A program made the position numbers and the translations under genes. Below are positions 58,202-64,000 of a DNA stretch of 64,000 nt, piece by piece. The number at the start of each line of letters is the position of its first letter. The stretch's first letter is position 1. The notes below the pieces were generated by a model. The model made no database searches. It was not told the DNA's origin and saw only the letters and a list, made by a program, of their open reading frames with translations. The DNA comes from Bradyrhizobium sp. CCGUVB4N (GTDB lineage Bacteria; Pseudomonadota; Alphaproteobacteria; Rhizobiales; Xanthobacteraceae): assembly GCF_024199945.1 (NCBI RefSeq), contig NZ_JANADP010000001.1, forward strand, positions 4,526,001 to 4,590,000, in the 5' to 3' direction.

Positions 58202-58708
58202 ATGGCAAGTGTCGGACAATTGCGCAGGCACGAAGGAGTGAACCTGGTTCAACTCGAGGCGGACATTTCATCGATCCGCCACGGAAGCTCGATCGCTTCA
58301 GTTGCTCTGCCTGATTACGTCGAGCACACCGAGGGCGTCACGCGCGTCGGCGCGCTCAGTGCAGAGGCGGTCATTCGCGACTATGAATCCGCTGCAAGAG
58401 AGATCGAGGCCATGGGCACCGAGTTGATCGACGCCGCGCAAAAATGCGAGGTGCTGACGGCCCAGGTCCATGATGCGATTGCCTTCATGCGCGAAACGGC
58501 CGCGGGCTATCGTGCAGAGGGACGCAAGATATTCAAGCGCATCGAAGAATGCGCGCTCTTCACGGAGGACGTCCGCAAGACATGTGAAGAGGTCAAACGC
58601 AGAATGACGGAAATCTCGGTCGGCGAGTCCCCCAATGAGGAGATTGCCGCACCAGTGCGCGAGCTGAGCGGAATCGCGGCCAACGTGTCGATGTCCGAGA
58701 TGCCGTGA
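58202..58708 (+). CDS. hypothetical coiled-coil protein
   Basis: 168-residue soluble protein, not recognised. Long helices dominate (VIRDYESAAREIEAMGTELIDAAQKCEVLTAQVHDAIAFM, about 65-105; IEECALFTEDVRKTCEEVKRRMTEI). It is flanked by two nearly identical family-B repeats in the same orientation. Confidence 0.75.
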   Translation: MASVGQLRRHEGVNLVQLEADISSIRHGSSIASVALPDYVEHTEGVTRVGALSAEAVIRDYESAAREIEAMGTELIDAAQKCEVLTAQVHDAIAFMRETAAGYRAEGRKIFKRIEECALFTEDVRKTCEEVKRRMTEISVGESPNEEIAAPVRELSGIAANVSMSEMP

Positions 58709-58725
58709 TGCGGGAGCGGTAATAG

Positions 58726-58811
58726 CTCGTAGGATGGATAGAGCGAAGCGAACCCCATCAATGTTCGTCGTGGAATGATGGGTTTCGCAAGTGCTCTACC
58801 CATCCTACGGG
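58726..58811. repeat. dispersed palindromic repeat, family B
   Basis: Arms CTCGTAGGATGGATAGAGC and GCTCTACCCATCCTACGG; last copy of the cluster, in direct orientation to the one at 57906-57991. Confidence 0.9.
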
Positions 58812-59126
58812 CTGGCCGACTGTGCGAATTCTGGCCGGCGCAGCGGTCGGGCCAAATCGCACAGCGCCCAAAAAAAGTCGTACCGCAATTGTGAATTGTC
58901 CCACAGACGGCGGCCGTCCCGTCTGTTTATCTGCGGCCAAACGGCCCCTCGTGCGCACGCTTGGTATTGCGCACTTGGCGCCTCCGCATTCCGCAACGAC
59001 TGGGTTATCGCTATGGGCGTTTTTCATCGCACGGCCATGCTTTGCAGCTGGATCATCGAGTCCACCATGAGCGGGTGTACCGAGAGATTTCGCGTGCGCT
59101 GAACAAGGCGTGCAGGAGTTGTCTTG
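58812..59126. other. 315-bp stretch without a supported gene
   Basis: It leads to a terminator at 59127-59157, so something may be transcribed through it. Plus-strand frames reaching into it are Cys/Arg-rich and lack ribosome-binding sites. A small RNA or short protein cannot be excluded. Confidence 0.4.
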
Positions 59127-59157
59127 AGGCCCCGCCGGTGAGGACGGGGCCTTTCTT
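59127..59157 (+). terminator. intrinsic terminator
   Basis: AGGCCCCG and CGGGGCCT pair, followed by TTCTT. It precedes the small gene at 59216 and must serve an upstream transcript. Confidence 0.75.
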
Positions 59158-59215
59158 ATGTTCGCAATCTGCCCACTCCAGCCCGGCGGAGCCTTCGCGA
59201 GAAGGAGGCAGGGTC

Positions 59216-59419
59216 ATGTGGGAGTATTTTGGCCCCGATTTCGCTTTCGACGTGGTCAAAGGGGTGGTCGCTGGGATCGCCTCATTGGCAGTTCAGGTCA
59301 TCGCACCGCGGACCTTTCGTGCCGCGACACAGTTTCGCGCGCGTTGGGTTGCGAGAAGGGCGGCGAAGCAAGCTGCACGACAAGCGCGTCGAAATGCGGT
59401 GGCGAACGATGAGCGGTGA
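59216..59419 (+). CDS. small basic hypothetical protein
   Basis: 67-residue protein. The N-terminal half is hydrophobic (FDVVKGVVAGIASLAVQVIAP) and the C-terminal half is Arg/Ala-rich (RARWVARRAAKQAARQARR). AAGGAGG precedes the ATG, a canonical ribosome-binding site. It converges on nrdJ. The family is not recognised. Confidence 0.72.
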   Translation: MWEYFGPDFAFDVVKGVVAGIASLAVQVIAPRTFRAATQFRARWVARRAAKQAARQARRNAVANDER

Positions 59420-59493
59420 AGAGCGAATGGCCCGGGTGGAGCATACGCGACATCCGGGCGACACGGCGCTCCCGCAGCCGTGCGCAAATAGAG

Positions 59494-59517
59494 AAGGGCG
59501 GCCTCTCGGCCGCCCTT
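59494..59517. terminator. stem-loop between small gene and nrdJ
   Basis: AAGGGCGGCC-tctc-GGCCGCCCTT forms a 10-bp stem in the convergent gap and could terminate both transcripts, though the T-run is short. Confidence 0.65.
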
Positions 59518-59565
59518 CGTCCGGGATAAGCCCGGGTCTAACGATCGTCGTGACCTGCTACCCCC

Positions 59566-62500
59566 TCACGAACACCCCGTCGTGCTGCCGCAAGTATCGC
59601 ACTTCATGCAGGTGCCGTTCCGCACCAGCGTGAAGTTGCCGCACTCTGAGCACATCTCGCCTTCGTAGCCCTTGGCCTTGGCTTCCGCGCGGCGCTCGGC
59701 CTTGCTGGGGGCTGCGGTCGTGGCCGCGCTGCCGGCCTTGCTCCACTGCAGGGCCTCGAGCTTCTCCGTGGGGGAGAGGTCGTGGCTGACTTCCTGCTTC
59801 AGCGCGACCGCGCCTTCCAGGACATCGCCGACCCGGGCGCTCGCACCATGCCCGGCAAGAGCGGTGACCTTGCTGCCGCCGGCAGGCGCGTTGTCACTGC
59901 CGGAGGCGACCGCGGCCGAGCCGCCGCGCATCACCACGAGATTGTCGGTGCGGGAGCGGGTGAGGCCGCGCGACACCAGCTTGGTGGCGTGATGGGTCTC
60001 GTCCGGCTCCTTGCCTTCTTCCACGCCCTTGCCGAGCGCGTCGAAATTCGACTCGGTCGGATCGACATGGGCGAGATCGAAGCGCGACATGTAGCTCACC
60101 GCGAGCTCGCGGAAGACGTAGTCGAGGATCGAGGTCGCGTACTTGATGCTGTCGTTGCCCTGCACGGGGCCCGCCGGCTCGAAGCGGGTGAAGGTGAAGG
60201 CGTCGACATATTCGTCGAGCGGCACGCCGTATTGCAGACCGAGCGACACGGCGATGGCGAAGTTGTTGATGAAGGAGCGGAGTGCAGCGCCCTCCTTGTG
60301 CATGTCGATGAAGATCTCGCCGAGACGGCCGTCGTCATATTCGCCGGTGCGGAGATAGACCTTGTGGCCGCCGACGACCGCCTTCTGGGTGTAGCCCTTG
60401 CGGCGATCCGGCATCTTCTCGCGCTCGCGCATCACGATGATGCGCTCGACCAGCTTCTCGACGATCTTTTCCGAGACCTGGGTGGCACGTGCCGCCATCG
60501 GCTTCTCGTAGAGCGTCTCGACCGCATCGTCCTCGTCCTCGTCATCGCTGATGAGCTGCGAGTTGAGCGGCTGGCTGAGCTTCGAGCCGTCGCGATAGAG
60601 CGCGTTGGCCTTCAGCGCGAGCTTCCACGACAACATGTAGGCGGACTTGCAGTCCTCTACAGTTGCGTCGTTCGGCATGTTGATGGTCTTGGAGATCGCA
60701 CCCGAGATGAAGGGCTGCGCGGCCGCCATCATGCGGATGTGGCTCTCGACCGACAGATAGCGCTTGCCGATCTTGCCGCAGGGATTGGCGCAGTCGAACA
60801 CGGAGTAGTGCTCGGCCTTCAGGTGCGGGGCACCTTCCACCGTCATCGCGCCGCAGATGTGGACGTTGGCCGCCTCGATCTCGCGCTTGGTGAAGCCCAC
60901 GGCCTGGAGCAGGTCGAAGCCGGGGGCCGCGATCGCCTCGGCACCGATGCCGAGCTGGTCGCGGATGAAATCCTCGCCAAAGGTCCACTTGTTGAAGGCG
61001 AACTTGATGTCGAAGGCGGTCGGAAGCGCCTTTTCGACCTTGGCGATGGCTTCATCGGTAAAGCCCTTGGCCTTCAGCGTCGAGGCGTTGATGCCGGGCG
61101 CGTTGGACAGCGAGCCGTGGCCGACGGCGTAGGCTTCGATCTCCGCGATCTCGCTCTCGCGATAGCCGAGCGCGCGCAGCGCTGCGGGCACCGCGCGGTT
61201 GATGATCTTGAAGTAGCCGCCGCCGGCGAGCTTCTTGAACTTCACCAGGGCGAAGTCGGGCTCGATGCCGGTGGTGTCGCAATCCATCACCAGGCCGATC
61301 GTGCCGGTCGGCGCGATCACCGTGGTCTGGGCGTTGCGATAGCCGTGCTTCTCGCCGAGCTCGAGCGCCGCATCCCAGGCCGCCCTCGCGTGCGCGATGA
61401 TGTCCTGTTGCGGGCAGGAGGCGTGGTCGAGCGGCACCGGGTTGACGGAGAGGGCCTCGTAGCCGGAGGCCTCACCATGCGCGGCGCGGCGGTGGTTGCG
61501 GATGACGCGCAGCATGTGCGCGGCGTTCTTCTTGTAACCGGGGAAGGTGCCGAGCTCGGCCGCGATTTCGGCCGAAGTCTTGTAGGTGATGCCGGTCATC
61601 ACAGCGGTCAGCGCGCCGCAGAGCGCACGGCCTTCCTTGGAGTCGTAAGAGAGGCCCATGGTCATCAGCAGGCCGCCGATGTTGGCGTAGCCGAGGCCGA
61701 GCGTGCGGAACTCGTAGGAGAGCTCTGCGATCGCGCGCGACGGGAACTGCGCCATCATCACGGAGATTTCGAGCACGATGGTCCAGAGCTGGCAGAGATG
61801 CTCGTAGCCCTTGACGTCGAACTGTTTGGTCTCGGTGTTGTAGAAGGTGAGCAGGTTGGCGGACGCCAGGTTGCAGGCGGTGTCGTCCAGGAACATGTAT
61901 TCCGAGCACGGGTTCGACGCGCGGATGTCGCCGGACGCCTTGCAGGTGTGCCAGTCGTTCATGGTGGTGTTGAAGTGCAGGCCCGGGTCGGCCGACGCCC
62001 AGGCGGCGTAGCCGATCTTCTCCCAGAGGTCGCGCGCCTTCAGCGTCTTCGTCACCTTCTTGGAGGTGCGGGCGTTCAGGTTCCAGTCGCCATCGGTTTC
62101 GACAGCGCGCAGGAAGTCGTCCTTCAGCGAGACCGAGTTGTTGGAGTTCTGGCCGGACACCGTGAGGTAGGCTTCGCTATCCCAGTCGGTGTCGTAGACG
62201 TCGAACTGGATGTCCTTGTAGCCCTGTTTTGCAAATTGGATGACGCGCTTGATGTAGTTATCGGGAACAAGCGAGCGACGAGCCAGCTTGATTTCCCGGC
62301 GGAGCGCTGGGTTCTTCTCGGGGTCGAAGCAATCGTCGCCCGAGCCTTCGCAGTTCACGCAGGCCTTCAGCACCAGCTTGAGGTGCTTCTGGTTGATCTT
62401 GGAGCCGGTGACGAGAGCGGCAACCTTCTGCTCCTCCTTCACCTTCCAGTCGATATAGGTCTCGATATCGGGGTGATCGACGTCGACGACGACCATCTTG

Positions 62501-63333
62501 GCGGCGCGGCGCGTGGTGCCGCCCGACTTGATCGCACCGGCAGCGCGGTCGCCGATCTTGAGGAAGCTCATCAGGCCGGACGAGCGGCCGCCACCCGACA
62601 GCTTCTCGCCTTCGCCGCGCAGGCGCGAGAAGTTGGAGCCGGTGCCGGAGCCGTATTTGAACAGGCGGGCCTCGCGGACCCAGAGGTCCATGATGCCGCC
62701 TTCGTTGACGAGGTCGTCACCGACGCCCTGGATGAAGCAGGCGTGCGGCTGCGGATGCTCGTAGGCCGACTTGGACTTGGTCAGCTTGCCGGTGAAGGGG
62801 TCGACGTAATAGTGGCCCTGGCCGGGACCGTCGATGCCATAGGCCCAGTGCAGCCCGGTGTTGAACCATTGCGGCGAGTTCGGCGCGACCATCTGCATGG
62901 CGAGCATGTAGCGGAGCTCGTCGTAGAACGTCTGGGCGTCTTCGTCCGACGTGAAGTAGCCGCCCTTCCAGCCCCAATAGGTCCAGCAGCCGGCGAGACG
63001 ATCGAACACCTGCTTGGACGAGAGCTCGCTGACATAGCGCTCCTTCTCGGGCAGAGCAGCAAGGGCCTCGGTGTCGGGCACGGAGCGCCACAGGAAGGAG
63101 GGGACGGACTCTTCCTCGACCTTCTTCAGGCGCGCCGCGACGCCGGCCTTGCGGAAATACTTCTGGGCGAGCACGTCGGAGGCGACCTGCGACCATTCGG
63201 TCGGCACCTCGACGCCGTCCATTTTGAACACAACCGAGCCGTCGGGATTCCTGATCTCCGACGTGGTCAGGCGGAATTCGATTCCCGCATAAGGTGACTG
63301 TCCCGAAGTGGTGTGGCGCCGCTCAATCCGCAT
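59566..63333 (-). CDS. nrdJ: B12-dependent ribonucleotide reductase NrdJ
   Basis: 1255-residue class II reductase that makes deoxynucleotides with adenosylcobalamin. The ten-stranded barrel is covered by NSPQWFNTGLHWAYG, SGTGSNFSRLRGEGEKLSGGGRSSG (substrate/effector loop), SNPCSEYMFLDDTACNLASANL (active-site Cys and following Asp/Asn) and APTGTIGLVMDCDTTGIEPDF. A C-terminal Cys tail (CSECGNFTLVRNGTCMKCDTCGSTTGC) serves re-reduction. Length and domains match rhizobial NrdJ. Upstream lies a long leader and a promoter with two NrdR-box-like sites. Confidence 0.97.
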   Translation of the reverse strand: MRIERRHTTSGQSPYAGIEFRLTTSEIRNPDGSVVFKMDGVEVPTEWSQVASDVLAQKYFRKAGVAARLKKVEEESVPSFLWRSVPDTEALAALPEKERYVSELSSKQVFDRLAGCWTYWGWKGGYFTSDEDAQTFYDELRYMLAMQMVAPNSPQWFNTGLHWAYGIDGPGQGHYYVDPFTGKLTKSKSAYEHPQPHACFIQGVGDDLVNEGGIMDLWVREARLFKYGSGTGSNFSRLRGEGEKLSGGGRSSGLMSFLKIGDRAAGAIKSGGTTRRAAKMVVVDVDHPDIETYIDWKVKEEQKVAALVTGSKINQKHLKLVLKACVNCEGSGDDCFDPEKNPALRREIKLARRSLVPDNYIKRVIQFAKQGYKDIQFDVYDTDWDSEAYLTVSGQNSNNSVSLKDDFLRAVETDGDWNLNARTSKKVTKTLKARDLWEKIGYAAWASADPGLHFNTTMNDWHTCKASGDIRASNPCSEYMFLDDTACNLASANLLTFYNTETKQFDVKGYEHLCQLWTIVLEISVMMAQFPSRAIAELSYEFRTLGLGYANIGGLLMTMGLSYDSKEGRALCGALTAVMTGITYKTSAEIAAELGTFPGYKKNAAHMLRVIRNHRRAAHGEASGYEALSVNPVPLDHASCPQQDIIAHARAAWDAALELGEKHGYRNAQTTVIAPTGTIGLVMDCDTTGIEPDFALVKFKKLAGGGYFKIINRAVPAALRALGYRESEIAEIEAYAVGHGSLSNAPGINASTLKAKGFTDEAIAKVEKALPTAFDIKFAFNKWTFGEDFIRDQLGIGAEAIAAPGFDLLQAVGFTKREIEAANVHICGAMTVEGAPHLKAEHYSVFDCANPCGKIGKRYLSVESHIRMMAAAQPFISGAISKTINMPNDATVEDCKSAYMLSWKLALKANALYRDGSKLSQPLNSQLISDDEDEDDAVETLYEKPMAARATQVSEKIVEKLVERIIVMREREKMPDRRKGYTQKAVVGGHKVYLRTGEYDDGRLGEIFIDMHKEGAALRSFINNFAIAVSLGLQYGVPLDEYVDAFTFTRFEPAGPVQGNDSIKYATSILDYVFRELAVSYMSRFDLAHVDPTESNFDALGKGVEEGKEPDETHHATKLVSRGLTRSRTDNLVVMRGGSAAVASGSDNAPAGGSKVTALAGHGASARVGDVLEGAVALKQEVSHDLSPTEKLEALQWSKAGSAATTAAPSKAERRAEAKAKGYEGEMCSECGNFTLVRNGTCMKCDTCGSTTGCS

Positions 63334-63419
63334 GGTCTTGCCCCGTCCTTATCTTTGACCGGATCCGCCTCTCGTTGAAGGCGTCCGGGTCGCTATTTCG
63401 TTTCGCGTTTCCACCCAGG

Positions 63420-63660
63420 CCTGATCAGCCCTTGGGCACCGCAGTTCAGCCGGTGGATCCGGCCCAGTTTCTCCCGGGGATGTCGGGTGCGTGTGCACCT
63501 CTCATCCGCCGGCATGTCCAGACACATCCGCCCCCAAGGGGATGAGCCCGACATGCGTTCAAACGCCCCACAACGTCACAACGTCTACCGATGCCATCCG
63601 AGCCTGTTGCCGGCCCGTTCTGGCGCCCGAAAAGTCCGCTTATCGCGGGCAGACAAGCCC
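63420..63660 (-). ncRNA. structured nrdJ 5' leader RNA (candidate)
   Basis: Over 400 nt separate promoter and start codon. In it ATGTCGGG (63480-63487) pairs with CCCGACAT (63547-63554), CTCATCC (63501-63507) with GGATGAG (63540-63546), and GGTGC-GTGT-GCACC (63486-63499) folds between, giving a three-way junction. Further stems are GCCGG/CCGGC at 63449-63463 and CCCG/CGGG at 63625-63650. It could be a regulatory leader for nrdJ, possibly cobalamin- or NTP-responsive. I do not see a standard B12 box. Confidence 0.5.
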
Positions 63661-63758
63661 TTTCCCGCTGCCTTTGGCTGGCTGGCGGAGTGGCGATTTG
63701 CGAGACCCTTTGGGGGAGTGCCGGCGGGACGCAAACTCACTCGCGCCGAACGGACCGA

Positions 63759-63787
63759 AAGCTAGGACTCTCCGTTGCGCCCGTCAA
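63759..63787 (-). promoter_or_regulatory. probable nrdJ promoter
   Basis: On the minus strand TTGACG (63787 to 63782) and TAGCTT (63764 to 63759) are 17 bp apart. The start of transcription would be near 63752, giving a leader of about 420 nt. An NrdR-box-like site overlaps the -35 element. Confidence 0.6.
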
Positions 63788-63828
63788 GAACTAGTGCGAG
63801 TTCCTGAATCAAATACTAAATATGGTGG
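63782..63828. promoter_or_regulatory. two NrdR-box-like sites, 31 bp apart
   Basis: The box at 63813-63828 (ATACTAAATATGGTGG) matches 12 of 16 positions of the NrdR consensus acaCwAtATaTwGtgt. A weaker one lies at 63782-63797 (CGTCAAGAACTAGTGC, about 9 of 16). Their starts are exactly 31 bp apart, three helical turns, the spacing known for NrdR pairs. NrdR represses ribonucleotide reductase genes. Confidence 0.65.
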
Positions 63829-64000
63829 ATTGCGGGGGATAACAGGGGGCAAGCCCTCACCTGTTGTTGAGCCAAGTATCAGTGAGTCCTCAGGGATTCC
63901 CAACCGAAAAAATTTGCATCCCGTGACGATACGGACCCTTCATCCCGCTGTTCACAGGGCAGGTATATTTTTGGGCAACGGGATTGCGTCAGCGGGACTC
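63829..64000. other. window end, no assignable gene
   Basis: AT-richer patches and short hairpins such as CAGGG...CCCTG occur, but no frame looks coding. It is probably the upstream region shared with the next gene outside the window. Confidence 0.35.

Noticed and set aside
51721..58811. Insertion sequences in the repeat cluster
   Set aside because: No transposase, terminal-repeat pair or target duplication is visible; the units are under 100 bp palindromes.
59782..63297. A 1171-codon open frame on the plus strand opposite nrdJ
   Set aside because: Antisense frames stay open in GC-rich genes. Its translation is Arg/Asp/Val-biased with no domain, while the minus strand encodes a full NrdJ.
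63420..63480. Cobalamin riboswitch in the nrdJ leader
   Set aside because: CCGGGAGAAACTGGGCC resembles a B12 box only loosely and the other conserved core elements are not in order, so I call only a structured leader.
1..64000. CRISPR array, tRNA or rRNA genes
   Set aside because: No regularly spaced repeats, CCA-ending cloverleaf or rRNA stretches were found when reading both strands.

Overview
The window reads as chromosomal DNA from a high-GC alphaproteobacterium, most likely Bradyrhizobium or a close relative in the Nitrobacteraceae. The grounds are: B12-dependent ribonucleotide reductase (nrdJ), minCDE preceded by a CtrA-type TTAA-N7-TTAA site, DUF2778, DUF6894 and DUF982-like small proteins, an Omp25/RopB-type porin-like barrel, many TetR/MarR regulators each next to one catabolic gene, and dispersed palindromic repeats built on GTAGGGTGGGC and GTAGGATGGGTAGAGC. 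I see no tRNA, rRNA, CRISPR array, transposase or phage module. Assignments rest on reading motifs by eye; no database search was possible.

Layout. 0-5 kb: chemoreceptor, a TetR-controlled divergent hydratase / enoyl-CoA hydratase pair, DUF1810. 5-7 kb: DUF2778 L,D-transpeptidase-like protein, DUF982-like protein and SUKH protein on one strand. 7-13 kb: tannase-family esterase with divergent MarR, orphan TRAP solute receptor behind a large hairpin, trimeric autotransporter adhesin. 13-19.4 kb: a TetR / NitT-TauT-type ABC transporter / epimerase / GNAT / DapA-family gene cluster, with two matching operator-like palindromes. 19.4-23 kb: MltF-like lytic transglycosylase and minCDE. 23-32 kb: Ntn-hydrolase, hybrid histidine kinase, small secreted proteins, SDR, a candidate small RNA, an L,D-transpeptidase lipoprotein. 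32-45 kb: MarR-controlled aromatic hydroxylase (MobA-like), SH3 protein, cytochrome c, SMR pump with TetR, O-methyltransferase with divergent TetR, PaiB-like protein, pyridoxal kinase, M15 peptidase, Flp pilin, AdaA-like regulator, EamA transporter. 46-51.7 kb: outer-membrane barrel, PhnA, PhzF, then a compositionally odd stretch with a membrane protein, a secreted protein and an FkbM methyltransferase. 51.7-58.9 kb: eight palindromic repeats placed between acyl-CoA desaturase, SGNH-like, MerR/CMD, lytic transglycosylase, coiled-coil and ParB-like genes. 59.5-64 kb: nrdJ with a long structured leader and a promoter carrying two NrdR-box-like sites 31 bp apart.

How the genes fit together. Cell-envelope functions recur (DUF2778, MltF, YkuD lipoprotein, M15 peptidase, SLT transglycosylase, MinCDE, two membrane-anchored coiled-coil proteins). 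Most of the rest are self-contained regulator-plus-enzyme or transporter units. The parts least explained by known annotation are the ABC/epimerase/GNAT/DapA cluster at 13.1-19.4 kb, the structured nrdJ leader, the candidate small RNA near 28.9 kb and the repeat cluster at 51.7-58.9 kb.
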